From NCBI GenBank assembly GCA_045546275.1, contig JAZQCM010000014.1:124001-188000 (forward strand): 64,000 nt of DNA, read 5' to 3'. A program made the translations under genes and the position numbers. The notes beneath the pieces were generated by a model that did no database searches, was not told the DNA's origin, and was given only the letters and a program-made list of their open reading frames with translations. Of the stretch, positions 16,291-25,226 are shown in pieces. The DNA comes from RGIG1927 sp045546275. GTDB taxonomy: Bacteria > Bacillota > Clostridia > UMGS1883. Within the stretch, counting starts at the first letter, position 1, and each line of letters starts with the position of its first letter.

Positions 16291-18210
16291 TTACATTTTA
16301 AACACCAATTTGAAAAATAAATTTGATAAAAAACAAAGAAGAATTCCCCAAAAAAGTGGCAGGAAAAACGAAAGAAGAGTTGTTTTAAAGCTTTTTGTTT
16401 CCTTTTGGATGGTTAAAAGGGTTGTGCCGCAGGGAAAATGGCAAAGAGTAAAAATTATAAATGATATTACAAAGGGGACATCCCAACCGTTTTGAGCAAG
16501 GGTTGTTAAAATAACATTTGAGGAAAAGTCGCCCATGTTTGCCTGATTGGTGTAAAGCATCATGGCAATTGGCAAAACCGTTTCATTGGCAGGAAGGGAC
16601 AATATGAACGACAATAAAATAACTCCGTCAAGACCTAACAAAATGGCAAACGGGTGCAAAAAAGAGGAAAGCGGGGTTAAAAGGTTAAAATAATTAAGTG
16701 TATAAATCACCGCACCCATTGGTGCCGCAACGGTTATTGCCCGAAGGGTTATGTGCAATGTTTTATCCTTAATAGAGGAAACAACCGTTGGCAGAACACG
16801 GGGCATGCGGTAGGGTGTCATTTCAAGTAAAAACCCTTCCTTTTTTGTTGGGAGCAGGGTTTTTGAAAGTATAAAGGAGGAAAGAATAGTTATCAAAAAC
16901 GAAAAAACAAGCACCAGAACAAGAAAAAGTGCAGAAAAAGCACCGCTTTTATTTAATAGGTGTATGGCTATTAAAAGTGCTCCGAAGCGGCCGTTGCAAG
17001 GTGTTATGGAGTTTGTCACAATGGAAATAAGACGGGCGTTTTTGGAATTGATTATGGCAGAATTTGAAACCCCCACAGAGTTACAGCCAAGCCCCATGCA
17101 CACACAAAGCGACTGCTTGCCGTTGGTGCCGCATTTTTTAAACATTGGGTCAAGGTTAAAGGCAATGCGTGGCAGAAAGCCCGAATCCTCCAATAGGTTA
17201 AAAAGGGGGAAAAATATTGCCATTGGCGGCAGCATAACCGCAATAACCGTTGTGGTGGTGCGGTAAACGCCTTCGGTTATAAGCTCCGACAAAAAATAAG
17301 GGCAATTCAAGATAGACAAAAAGCCTTTTAATAAAGTATTTCCCTTTTCAAAAAGTGCTGCCAATAAATCCGAAGGGTAGTTTGCGCCTTTAATGGTAAT
17401 AAAAAGAATAATGGTAAGAAATAGGAGCATTAAGGGAATTGAAAAAAGAGGCGAGCAAAGTATTTTGTCGGAAATATACCCCTTTTTTTGCTCCCTTTTT
17501 CTTTTGGTCACACTTTGGGCAATCTTTTTTGCAGTTTCGGAAATTTTCAGTGCCATACTTTCTTTTATTTCAATAGGGAAAATATCGGGATTGAAATAGC
17601 TTTTTCTTATTGCATCCTGTCGGTTAAAGGGAAGTGAATCAAAAAAGCTTTCAACAAGTGTGTCATAAAGTGGGTAAAAGGGGGAATATTCCTTGCCCAT
17701 GCAAATTTTTTCACATTCCTCCAAAAGGCTGAAAGCATCCTTTTTTTTGTGTGCCGAACACAAAACAACGGGTATTCCCAAAATAAAGCTGAGAGCTTTA
17801 GAGTCAATTTCAATACCTTTCTTTTTTGCTTCGTCGCAAAGGTTAACGCACAGAACGCAGTTGTTTTTCAATTCTAAAATTCTTAGTGCAAGGCATAGTG
17901 ACCTGGTTAAATTTGTCCCGTCACATACAATAACCATGCAGTCACAGTCGGAATTTGTAATAGAATGGAAAGCCGCCTTTTCTTCTCCGTCCGGATATGT
18001 TAATGAGGAAATCCCCGGCAGGTCACAAATAAGGTATTTTTTACCCTTATGTACACCGTACCCCTCGGTTACGGATACGGTTTTTCCTGCCCAGTTGCCT
18101 GTGTGCACCTTTGAGGAGGTAAGACAATTAAAAAGTGTGCTTTTACCCACGTTGGGATTTCCTGCAAGATAAATTTTTCCTTCGATTGGTAAGGATACAT
18201 TTTTACCCAT
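16291..18210 (-). CDS. feoB: Ferrous iron transport protein B
   Basis: FeoB is the membrane channel/GTPase for Fe(II) uptake, a typical anaerobe iron route. The N-terminal G domain shows GNPNVGKST (residues 17-25), DLPG (about 62) and NLCDE (about 127), followed by a hydrophobic C-terminal half with several membrane helices. At 639 residues it lacks the long C-terminal extension of some FeoBs. The ATG chosen follows GAGGTG by about 5 bases and lies 8 bases past the feoA stop. An alternative ATG overlapping that stop would add four residues. Co-transcribed with feoA. Confidence 0.94.
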   Translation of the reverse strand: MGKNVSLPIEGKIYLAGNPNVGKSTLFNCLTSSKVHTGNWAGKTVSVTEGYGVHKGKKYLICDLPGISSLTYPDGEEKAAFHSITNSDCDCMVIVCDGTNLTRSLCLALRILELKNNCVLCVNLCDEAKKKGIEIDSKALSFILGIPVVLCSAHKKKDAFSLLEECEKICMGKEYSPFYPLYDTLVESFFDSLPFNRQDAIRKSYFNPDIFPIEIKESMALKISETAKKIAQSVTKRKREQKKGYISDKILCSPLFSIPLMLLFLTIILFITIKGANYPSDLLAALFEKGNTLLKGFLSILNCPYFLSELITEGVYRTTTTVIAVMLPPMAIFFPLFNLLEDSGFLPRIAFNLDPMFKKCGTNGKQSLCVCMGLGCNSVGVSNSAIINSKNARLISIVTNSITPCNGRFGALLIAIHLLNKSGAFSALFLVLVLVFSFLITILSSFILSKTLLPTKKEGFLLEMTPYRMPRVLPTVVSSIKDKTLHITLRAITVAAPMGAVIYTLNYFNLLTPLSSFLHPFAILLGLDGVILLSFILSLPANETVLPIAMMLYTNQANMGDFSSNVILTTLAQNGWDVPFVISFIIFTLCHFPCGTTLLTIQKETKSFKTTLLSFFLPLFWGILLCFLSNLFFKLVFKM

Positions 18211-18218
18211 GGAACACC

Positions 18219-18437
18219 TCATATATAAACAGTTATTTTCTTTGCATTTTCTTTTCTGAGTGCAACTGTGCAATCTCCAATTTTGTAGGCTGTAATTTCA
18301 CCGCCCACAGACCTGAAAAGACAGGTTATATGCTCTTTTTCAAAAAGCCCCATGTCAATGAGGCGGGCGAGGGTTTTGTCTGATAAATCTATTGTGACGG
18401 TGGCGCTCTGCCCTTTTTTTAGCTCTGCTAAAGTCAT
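18219..18437 (-). CDS. feoA: Ferrous iron transport protein A
   Basis: FeoA is a small cytoplasmic SH3-like protein needed for FeoB activity. The 72 residues include LIDMGLFEKEHI and the C-terminal GDCTVALRKENAKKITV, both typical of the family. The ATG follows GGGTGG by about 6 bases; a GTG nine bases further upstream overlaps that site and is less likely. It is the first gene of feoAB. Upstream on the minus strand a TATACT box is visible with only a weak GTCACA 17 bases before it. No clear DtxR- or Fur-type palindrome was found between this gene and the GH43-like gene. Confidence 0.92.
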   Translation of the reverse strand: MTLAELKKGQSATVTIDLSDKTLARLIDMGLFEKEHITCLFRSVGGEITAYKIGDCTVALRKENAKKITVYI

Positions 18438-18515
18438 ATTTACCACCCAATTGCAGTATATGTGAAAAAATTGCGATTGTGACGGGAAAATACGGATAAC
18501 AGAGGTCTTTTTTTG

Positions 18516-18544
18516 TTGACAGGCAAATACGCAGATGGTATACT
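18516..18544 (+). promoter_or_regulatory. Sigma-A promoter of the GH43-like gene
   Basis: TTGACA and TATACT are separated by 17 bases, about 40 bases before the ATG. Confidence 0.88.
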
Positions 18545-18585
18545 TTATATTAGAGTGGTATGCTTAAAAGGAGGATATATATAAT

Positions 18586-21570
18586 ATGAAAATGAAAAGG
18601 GTTTTTGCCACAGTGCTCTCCTCTGTGATGCTTTTTACTATGGTTCCTTATGCATGGGCAGAAAACGAGGGCGATGTGTTACTTCATTATAATTTTGATG
18701 GGGAAATTACCGAGGGTGTAAACTACGGTGCCGTGATTGAAAACGGCTATGCCTGTTTTGACGGTGTGGACGATTACATCCACATGCCAAACAATTTGGT
18801 TTCCGGCGAGGAGGACGTTACTTTTGTTATTAACGTGCGCCCGGAAATGGATGGTGCAAATCAGTTCACCTTTACTGTTGGTACATCCAACAGTAATTAT
18901 CTGTTTTTTAACACTCATAACCCTTCGGGCAAAGCAAGGGCAGCAATTACAAATGTGGGGCACTGGCAGGAGTATTCCGTTACGGCAGACCCTGTAAATA
19001 AAGGCACTTGGGCATCGGTTGCGCTGGTTATGGACAATAAAAGCATGAAGTTGTACGTAAACGGTCAGATAAAAAGCGAAACCACAAGCGAGGTTATTGC
19101 ATCAGGCTTAGGCGACACAAACCAGAACTTCCTTGCAAAAAGCCAGTATTCGGGCGACAGCTATTTTAAAGGCTACATTGAAGATTTTGCAGTTTACAAA
19201 AAGGCGCTCACAAGTGAAGAAATTGAAAATATTTCCTATCAGCATGCTAATGCTGCAAAAAAGGCAAATGCCAATATTGTTGCAAATGAACTTGAATTTG
19301 AAAGCTACAGTTTAACCGAAAATATTGACCTGCCCTTGGAATATAAGGGCTACAGTGTTTCATGGCTTAGCGAGGACGAAACAAAAATTACAAATAAGGG
19401 CGAAATAACCCGTTATGATATTGACCACTATGTAAAGCTTACTGCAACCTTTACAGACGAAGATGGCAACAGTGCAGTGAGAGACTACTGGTTTAATGTT
19501 GTCAGAAATTACAGTGACGAAGAAATTGCACAAATGGACATTAACTCCATTTTCCTTGTGGGCAACCTTCAGCACTTAAAGGAAAACCTGTATCTTCCCA
19601 CCGAAAGCAAGCACGGAAGTAGTATTACATGGTTCAGCGAAGACACCTCTGTTATTTCACACAAGGGTGAAATTAACCGTGCACCCTCAGGCGGGGGCAG
19701 TAAGTCAACAAAGCTTTGGGTTATTGCCCAATACAACAATAAAACAGCAGAGCGCTGCTACGACATAACCGTTGAAGAAGAGGACTTTGCATATCTTTTT
19801 GCATACTTTACGGGAAATCGTCCCGAGCAGGAAAAAATGTTCTACGGCTTAAGCCGTGACGGCTACCACTTCAATACAATTAACGGTGGCAACCCTGTTC
19901 TTGAAAGCACAAAGGGCCACAAGTGCATGCGCGACCCCTTCATTATGCAGGGACAAAACGGACTTTACTACGCAATTTTTACCGACATGCGCTCTTATGA
20001 CGGTTGGGCAAGCCAGAGCAGTATTATAATTTTTGAAAGCGAAGACTTGGTTAACTGGGACGATGGCACAATTATTGACTTTAACCAGTTTGGCTGGTAC
20101 AACCGTGCATGGGCACCACAAGCTATCTGGGACCCCGAATTTTACGACGAGGAAACAGGGGAATATGGTGCATACATGATTTACCTTGCACTTTCAAGTG
20201 GCGGTAACACACAAATGCACAAGGTTTATTCACGTGACATGAAAACCCTTATAACAACCCCTGAGCTTTTGTACCGTCATGATGCGGTAAAGGACGACAT
20301 TGACTCTGACATTATTTATAAAGACGGTATTTACTACATGTACGTAAAGGACGAAAGTAATGGCGGTGTTTACGTTGTAACAAGCCTTCATGCAGGGGGT
20401 CCTTATTCTGAAAGAATTAACAAGCTTCCTGCCTACAAAAACGGCAACGAGGTTGCAATCGAAGGTAGTGCCATTTTCAAGCTTATGAACGAAGATAAAT
20501 ATCATTTGGTTTACGATGCCTACATGGACGGATTTTTTGTTATGACCGAAACGGAAGATTTGGTGAACTTTACCCAGCTTGAAAGAAATGAATATTCCTT
20601 CAATTTCACTCCCCGTCACGGCTATGTAATACCAATTTCAAAAGAAGAGGTTGACAACTTAGAAAAAGCCTACAGCAAGGCGCTCCCCGGGGAAAGGCCT
20701 TCAAACAGAGAGCTTCGTGTTTACTACAGCTTTGATAACGAAAAAGATAAGTCAGGAAATTTTCATGATGCGCAGTTGGCTCATTCCGCCACAATTGCGC
20801 AAGGAATAAGTGGCGGACAAGGCTTGGTGCTTGACGGCACAGCGGAAAGCTATGTAACAATCCCCTCAAAGGCACTTGAAGGCTTGGAGGACTACACAAT
20901 TTCCGCATGGATTAAACCCGATGTTAAAGACAACACACAGCGTGTTTTTGACTTTGGTACAGGAACGGGCAGGTACATGTTTTTAACACCCTACTACGGC
21001 AAAAACCACCTGCGTGGTGCAATCACCGCAGGCAGCTATGACTATGAAAAGGGCGTAAGCGTTGATGTTGATATTGAAACAGGCAGATGGACCCATGTTG
21101 TTATGATGCAAGAGGGCGACACCATGCGTATTTACATCGACGGAGAATTGTCAGGGGAAACCGAAAACGTAACCCTTGACCCCTACGAAATTGAGTACAT
21201 AATACCTTACTGTTACATTGGTAAGTCAATGTGGTCAGGGGATAAGTATTTTAAAGGTGCAATTGACGAGTTTCGGCTTTACGACTACGCTTTAACCGAA
21301 GAAGAGGTTAAAGAGCTTTTTGAAAACGAGCTGACAATTGCATGTAATATTGGTGAAAACTCCATTACCTTTGTTCGTGATGGCGAAGATGTTGAAGCCT
21401 TTGATGCTGTTATAGCTCAGTACAATGAAGATGGTATTTTAATTAAAGCCGAAAAGAAAACTATAGATTTTACGGAAGATGAAGAAGTTACAATAGGGTT
21501 TGAAAAAATCGGGGCAAAGGTGCGAACCTTCTGGCTTGAAGCTTTTGAAAAATTACAGCCTTTGAAGTAA
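18586..21570 (+). CDS. Secreted multidomain GH43-like glycoside hydrolase with two LamG domains
   Basis: A signal peptide with an AWA cleavage motif is followed by a LamG/concanavalin-like domain (about residues 25-215), two Ig-like domains resembling atrophied bacterial Ig repeats (about 222-300 and 310-395), a five-bladed GH43-like propeller (about 400-700), a second LamG domain (about 708-915) and a short beta-rich C-terminus. The propeller keeps the expected acidic triad: D450 in CMRDPFI, D516 in WAPQAIWD and E626 in EGSAIFK. GH43 enzymes mostly act on arabinan, xylan or galactan side chains; the LamG modules may bind glycan. No LPXTG, SLH or dockerin is seen, so it is probably released. 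AAAGGAGG precedes the ATG. The next gene follows after 22 bases and is likely co-transcribed. The exact substrate is not predictable here. Confidence 0.85.
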   Translation: MKMKRVFATVLSSVMLFTMVPYAWAENEGDVLLHYNFDGEITEGVNYGAVIENGYACFDGVDDYIHMPNNLVSGEEDVTFVINVRPEMDGANQFTFTVGTSNSNYLFFNTHNPSGKARAAITNVGHWQEYSVTADPVNKGTWASVALVMDNKSMKLYVNGQIKSETTSEVIASGLGDTNQNFLAKSQYSGDSYFKGYIEDFAVYKKALTSEEIENISYQHANAAKKANANIVANELEFESYSLTENIDLPLEYKGYSVSWLSEDETKITNKGEITRYDIDHYVKLTATFTDEDGNSAVRDYWFNVVRNYSDEEIAQMDINSIFLVGNLQHLKENLYLPTESKHGSSITWFSEDTSVISHKGEINRAPSGGGSKSTKLWVIAQYNNKTAERCYDITVEEEDFAYLFAYFTGNRPEQEKMFYGLSRDGYHFNTINGGNPVLESTKGHKCMRDPFIMQGQNGLYYAIFTDMRSYDGWASQSSIIIFESEDLVNWDDGTIIDFNQFGWYNRAWAPQAIWDPEFYDEETGEYGAYMIYLALSSGGNTQMHKVYSRDMKTLITTPELLYRHDAVKDDIDSDIIYKDGIYYMYVKDESNGGVYVVTSLHAGGPYSERINKLPAYKNGNEVAIEGSAIFKLMNEDKYHLVYDAYMDGFFVMTETEDLVNFTQLERNEYSFNFTPRHGYVIPISKEEVDNLEKAYSKALPGERPSNRELRVYYSFDNEKDKSGNFHDAQLAHSATIAQGISGGQGLVLDGTAESYVTIPSKALEGLEDYTISAWIKPDVKDNTQRVFDFGTGTGRYMFLTPYYGKNHLRGAITAGSYDYEKGVSVDVDIETGRWTHVVMMQEGDTMRIYIDGELSGETENVTLDPYEIEYIIPYCYIGKSMWSGDKYFKGAIDEFRLYDYALTEEEVKELFENELTIACNIGENSITFVRDGEDVEAFDAVIAQYNEDGILIKAEKKTIDFTEDEEVTIGFEKIGAKVRTFWLEAFEKLQPLK

Positions 21571-21592
21571 AGGCAAAAGAGAGGTAGCTTTG

Positions 21593-23326
21593 ATGAAAAA
21601 GATTTTATCGTTTGTATTGGTTGTGTCAATGCTTTTGTCAATGGGTGCGGCTGCAGCAGCTGATGCGACCTACAGCTTAACCGTGCCTGAAAACATGAGT
21701 GTTAATGTTAACGGCACAAAGGTAACAGGCACTGTAACAGTTGACGGCGATGACAGAATTAAAATAATTGTGGAAGACGAAGAAACTGTTGTGGTAGGTG
21801 TAAACGAAAAATACTATAACATTAATTCCAATTTCAAAATTACAGAGGATCTGGATTTAACAGATGCAGTTTTCTATCCATCAGGTCTTGAAATCATTAA
21901 CGGTGCTCAGGTAAGAGTGGGTCAGGTGGAGCTTGACGAAGAAGGTAAAATCAATGCCACAGCCGACAGCGGATTGAGGTTTATTGCCACAGCTGACTAC
22001 AGCGACACACTTATTTCCGATACAAATGTTGAATTTGGTATAAAGGTTGTTGCCGAAGGAAACGACACCCCTGTCTACGTAAAGGCAGACAAGTTCCAGA
22101 ACGACGAAAACAGCGTGTTTTCTGCAGCAATCACAAACCTTGCCGAAAGTAACTACAACCGAAAGTACACAGCCTGTGCCTACGCTTTAGTTGAGCTTTA
22201 TGACGGCACAGTTAAAGAAATCAACACAAAAACCGTTACAAGAAGTATTTACCAGGTAAGTGTTGGTATTTTAAAAAACAGTGTAGCTGAAGCTGACAGC
22301 AATTTGCCCTACACCATTGACGAGGCTGTAAAGAATGTGCTCAGTGCCTACATTAACCAGACAGGTATTCGTCTTACATATTCCTCCGACGGCAAAATGA
22401 CAGCAAGAGAAACAGGTAAGGGCGCATATACAGGCGATTTGTTCTTTAATGTTGAAAGCTCGCTTAATTCTTTGGGCGGAACAGATGTTGTAATCACTCC
22501 TTTAAAAGAGGCTGACGGCTTTGGAAATAGTGTTGCATTTGCTTCATGGTGGCAGGATTATTTAAGAATTAACAACAACAATTCCATTGCTAAAGACTTT
22601 ATTTCCAATGTGAAGATGGAAAACGGTACTATAAGCTTCACCTTCACACTTCCTGAAAATGTGGAATATACCTTTAATCAGGAAGATAATGTAACTATTG
22701 TAAGTGAGGTTACCAAGGATTATATCAAGGGCTTTAAGGCAGGGGAGGAAGTAACCTACAACCTTGCAGATGTTGTTACGGTGTTAGGTAGAGCGGAAGC
22801 CTTTTCCGACATTGTTCCCGGCAGTGTTATCCTTACAGGTGAAAATAAAGATGGCGATTGTGCCGCAGTTGAGCTTTTGGCAAGCTTAGGCATGCCCATA
22901 AATTCCGCCAACTTTGAAGCTGACTTTGGTGTGCACAATGCAAGCGACGGCAGCACCAAGTACAAAAATGTTGTAACAGAAATGTACTCAAAGAGCGGCA
23001 GCAAGATTACCTGCCAAAACCTTCCCGATACAACAAAAACAACCTATAAATTTGAATCAACAAGCTCCATGTGCTACAGAGTGGGTATTGCAATGGAAAA
23101 CTCTGTTCCTGTTATCACTGCCAAGGGCTCAAAAATTTCAACATATCCGTCAATTTTTGAAAGCACAGCAGAATATCACAACTATTTGTACTTAAGATAC
23201 AACAACGAATTGGGAAAAGTAAAGGAATGTGTGTTCTACTGCGTTCCCAAAGACCTTGACTTCTCGGGCGACGGTGAATATTCCGATATTTTCAGCATGG
23301 ATAATTATTATGTAATTATTGAATAA
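21593..23326 (+). CDS. Secreted protein of unknown function
   Basis: I do not recognise a named family for the whole protein. The 577 residues begin with a signal peptide ending AAAAADA. The first 100 residues are beta-rich. A middle section (about residues 120-240) contains SGLRFIATADY, VEFGIKVV, AAITNLAESNY and VTRSIYQVSVGIL, a pattern I associate with an unnamed module of clostridial exoproteins. The C-terminal half (about 270-577) is also predicted extracellular, with few cysteines. The start follows GAGAGG by about 9 bases. It sits 22 bases after the GH43-like gene and shares its terminator, so the two are probably secreted together. Glycan binding is a guess from context only. Confidence 0.75.
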   Translation: MKKILSFVLVVSMLLSMGAAAAADATYSLTVPENMSVNVNGTKVTGTVTVDGDDRIKIIVEDEETVVVGVNEKYYNINSNFKITEDLDLTDAVFYPSGLEIINGAQVRVGQVELDEEGKINATADSGLRFIATADYSDTLISDTNVEFGIKVVAEGNDTPVYVKADKFQNDENSVFSAAITNLAESNYNRKYTACAYALVELYDGTVKEINTKTVTRSIYQVSVGILKNSVAEADSNLPYTIDEAVKNVLSAYINQTGIRLTYSSDGKMTARETGKGAYTGDLFFNVESSLNSLGGTDVVITPLKEADGFGNSVAFASWWQDYLRINNNNSIAKDFISNVKMENGTISFTFTLPENVEYTFNQEDNVTIVSEVTKDYIKGFKAGEEVTYNLADVVTVLGRAEAFSDIVPGSVILTGENKDGDCAAVELLASLGMPINSANFEADFGVHNASDGSTKYKNVVTEMYSKSGSKITCQNLPDTTKTTYKFESTSSMCYRVGIAMENSVPVITAKGSKISTYPSIFESTAEYHNYLYLRYNNELGKVKECVFYCVPKDLDFSGDGEYSDIFSMDNYYVIIE

Positions 23327-23330
23327 AACA

Positions 23331-23354
23331 AAACACGCCTTCGGGCGTTTTTTT
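23331..23354 (+). terminator. Intrinsic terminator after the secreted-protein operon
   Basis: ACGCC and GGCGT pair around a TTCG tetraloop, followed by seven Ts. Confidence 0.9.
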
Positions 23355-23355
23355 G

Positions 23356-23384
23356 TTGCATTTATTTGAAATTAATATTATAAT
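23356..23384 (+). promoter_or_regulatory. Putative promoter of the 57-residue protein, HD and WYL operon
   Basis: A perfect TATAAT -10 box lies 17 bases after a weak TTGCAT -35. The predicted start near 23391 is just before two consecutive hairpins in the leader. Confidence 0.5.
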
Positions 23385-23396
23385 AAAATCAAAGCA

Positions 23397-23412
23397 GTCC
23401 TTTTTATGGGAC
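23397..23412 (+). repeat. Short hairpin repeat, copy 1
   Basis: GTCCTTTTTATGGGAC is identical to 37213-37228. In this copy it continues into ACACCT on the right, while the other copy has AGGT on the left. Both look like partial copies of one longer palindrome. Confidence 0.6.
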
Positions 23413-23413
23413 A

Positions 23414-23462
23414 CCTGTTTGGTTATTATTATCTCGAGGAAAGAAATAATAAATCAAACAGG
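23414..23462 (+). promoter_or_regulatory. Leader hairpin touching the ribosome binding site of the 57-residue protein
   Basis: CCTGTTTG pairs with CAAACAGG and TTATTATT with AATAATAA, with a small internal bulge and a 14-base loop. The last two Gs of the 3' arm are also the first Gs of the GGAGG ribosome binding site. Confidence 0.5.
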
Positions 23463-23474
23463 AGGAATATAAAT

Positions 23475-23648
23475 ATGAAAAAGATTTTTGTTGTAATGAT
23501 GGCTACAGGTTTAATTCTTGCGGCGGCAACGGCCGGCGGTATGGACACAGGAGCTCTTTCAATGGGAAGAATCCTCCTGCAGGGACTTGCAGCGTCCATG
23601 CTCATGCTTCCAGCAGCTTATTGGTTAAAGCGAGGTGAGGCTGCATGA
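23475..23648 (+). CDS. 57-residue membrane protein
   Basis: Unrecognised small protein. It has two hydrophobic stretches, about residues 4-22 and 32-50, joined by a glycine-rich turn (AGGMDTGALSMG), and a short basic C-terminal tail (KRGEAA). It could be a two-helix membrane protein, although the first stretch also resembles a signal peptide. CAGGAGG lies 9 bases before the ATG. Its TGA overlaps the ATG of the HD phosphohydrolase gene (ATGA), so translation is probably coupled. The context of HD and WYL genes suggests a shared function that I cannot name. Confidence 0.65.
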   Translation: MKKIFVVMMATGLILAAATAGGMDTGALSMGRILLQGLAASMLMLPAAYWLKRGEAA

Positions 23649-24193
23649 TTTTCTGCACAAACAGCGGCAAGCAGATTGAAATTACAAAGCCCACAAAGGA
23701 AAGCTTTTGCAGTGAAGACATTGCCCATGCATTAAGCATGATATGCCGTGCCTCGGGGCAGTTCAAGCATTTTTACTCTGTGGCACAGCACAGCATAAAC
23801 TGCATGCGTGAGGCCCAGGCGCGAGGCTTTTCAAAAAGGGTGTGCTTTGCTTCACTTCTGCACGATGCAAGCGAGGCATATCTTTGCGACATTCCCTCTC
23901 CCTTAAAGGCGGAGCTTGACGAATACAAAAATATTGAAGAAAAATTCCAAAAGGAAATACTTAAAAAATTTGGTTTGTACCCATTGAGTGACGAGGAAAA
24001 ACGGCAGGTAAAGCTAATTGACGAAGCGCTTTTGTGGTACGAATTCAAACACATTCACACAATACCCATTTATTTCGAAAAAACGCCTCATCTTTGCAGC
24101 ACTCCAAATGTGGACTTTCTGGACATGGGTGCGGTGGAACAAATGATGCTAAGGGAAATCGAGGGCTTTGAAAAAATGCGAAAAACAGCATAG
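23645..24193 (+). CDS. HD-domain phosphohydrolase
   Basis: This 182-residue cytoplasmic protein belongs to the HD superfamily, distantly like the YfbR-type nucleotidases. Metal-ligand candidates are H42 or H49 in HFYSVAQH, the H73-D74 pair in LLHDASEAYL and the Asp in KLIDEALLW. Family members remove phosphate from nucleotides, but the substrate is unknown here. The ATG overlaps the stop of the upstream 57-residue protein by the ATGA arrangement. The WYL regulator gene follows after 14 bases, suggesting one operon of three genes. Confidence 0.85.
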   Translation: MIFCTNSGKQIEITKPTKESFCSEDIAHALSMICRASGQFKHFYSVAQHSINCMREAQARGFSKRVCFASLLHDASEAYLCDIPSPLKAELDEYKNIEEKFQKEILKKFGLYPLSDEEKRQVKLIDEALLWYEFKHIHTIPIYFEKTPHLCSTPNVDFLDMGAVEQMMLREIEGFEKMRKTA

Positions 24194-24207
24194 AAAGGTT
24201 GAATAAG

Positions 24208-25182
24208 ATGGCGAAGGGTACTAATCAAAAGCTTAAAATGTTTTATTTACTCGAAATGCTCAACCAAAACACCGACGAGGAGCATCCCATGAGTATGAAG
24301 GAAATTATTGAATATCTTGCAAATATGGGCATATCTGCCGAAAGAAAAAGCATTTATTCCGACGTTGAAGAGCTGAGAAAATTCGGCATTGATATTATTT
24401 CAGACACAAAAGGCTACTACATAGGTCAGCGTGACTTTGAATTGCCCGAGTTAAAAATGCTTGTTGACAGTATCTGCGCATCAAAATTCATAACCGAAAA
24501 GAAAAGCAACAAGCTCATTAAAAAGCTGGAGGCGCTTACCTCCAGGCACCAGGGCTACAAGCTTCAAAGGCAAATGTTCATTGCCGACCGTGTTAAAAAC
24601 GTAAACGAGGGCATTTATTTAAGCGTTGATGCCATTTCCGAGGCAATAAACGACAAAAAGAAAATTTCCTTTAAGTATTTTGAATATGCCCCCGACAAGA
24701 AAAAGCAGTTTAGAAACAACGGCGACAACTACATTGTAAGCCCCTACGGCTTGGTTGTGTCCGACGAAAACTATTACCTTATTTCTCATTTTCCCAAGCA
24801 CGAAAAGCTCACACATTTCCGTGTTGACCGAATGTGCGAAATTAAAATACTGGATGATACAGCCGAAAACGTTGAAAACATTATGGGCAAGGGCTTTTCC
24901 GTTGGGGAATACTCAAAAAAGGTGTTCTCCATGTATTCGGGCGAAAGCACCCGTGTGACAATTGTTTGCGAAAACAAAATGATGAACGCTGTTATTGACC
25001 GCTTTGGTGAAAACGTTTTTGTGCAAAAGGAAGATAGTGAGCACTTCAAAATTTCAGTTAATGTAAACGTAAGCCCCACCTTTTTTGCGTGGGTGTTCAC
25101 CTTTGGGGGCAAAATGAAAATAACCGAGCCCGAAAGCGTTAAAAATGAGTTTAATACAGTAGTCAAAAGATTTTTGGAATAA
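24208..25182 (+). CDS. WYL-domain transcriptional regulator
   Basis: This 324-residue protein has an N-terminal winged helix-turn-helix (about residues 1-75, with ISAERKSIYSDVEELRKFG as the recognition part) and a central WYL domain (about 140-220) with the core SPYGLVVSDENYYLI and the basic FRVDRM. A C-terminal WCX-like extension follows. WYL proteins sense nucleic acid or nucleotide-like ligands and often control DNA-damage or defence genes. The start 9 bases after GAAAGG was preferred over an upstream in-frame TTG. It closes the operon with the 57-residue protein and the HD gene and may regulate it; no matching operator was identified. Confidence 0.88.
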   Translation: MAKGTNQKLKMFYLLEMLNQNTDEEHPMSMKEIIEYLANMGISAERKSIYSDVEELRKFGIDIISDTKGYYIGQRDFELPELKMLVDSICASKFITEKKSNKLIKKLEALTSRHQGYKLQRQMFIADRVKNVNEGIYLSVDAISEAINDKKKISFKYFEYAPDKKKQFRNNGDNYIVSPYGLVVSDENYYLISHFPKHEKLTHFRVDRMCEIKILDDTAENVENIMGKGFSVGEYSKKVFSMYSGESTRVTIVCENKMMNAVIDRFGENVFVQKEDSEHFKISVNVNVSPTFFAWVFTFGGKMKITEPESVKNEFNTVVKRFLE

Positions 25183-25188
25183 AATAAA

Positions 25189-25226
25189 CCTCCTGTAATA
25201 TACTGTACAAAGGATATTACGGGAGG
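25189..25226 (+). promoter_or_regulatory. Hairpin sequestering the spoIVA ribosome binding site
   Basis: A 13-bp stem (one G-T pair) is formed by CCTCCTGTAATAT and ATATTACGGGAGG with a 12-base loop. The 3' arm contains the whole GGGAGG Shine-Dalgarno of spoIVA, and a T-run follows. The same element can act as terminator of the WYL operon and as a translation block on read-through mRNA. Confidence 0.75.

Noticed and set aside
18447..18515. An iron-regulator operator in front of feoA
   Set aside because: No palindrome resembling Fur, DtxR or MntR sites was found, and the only promoter-like pair (GTCACA/TATACT) is weak.
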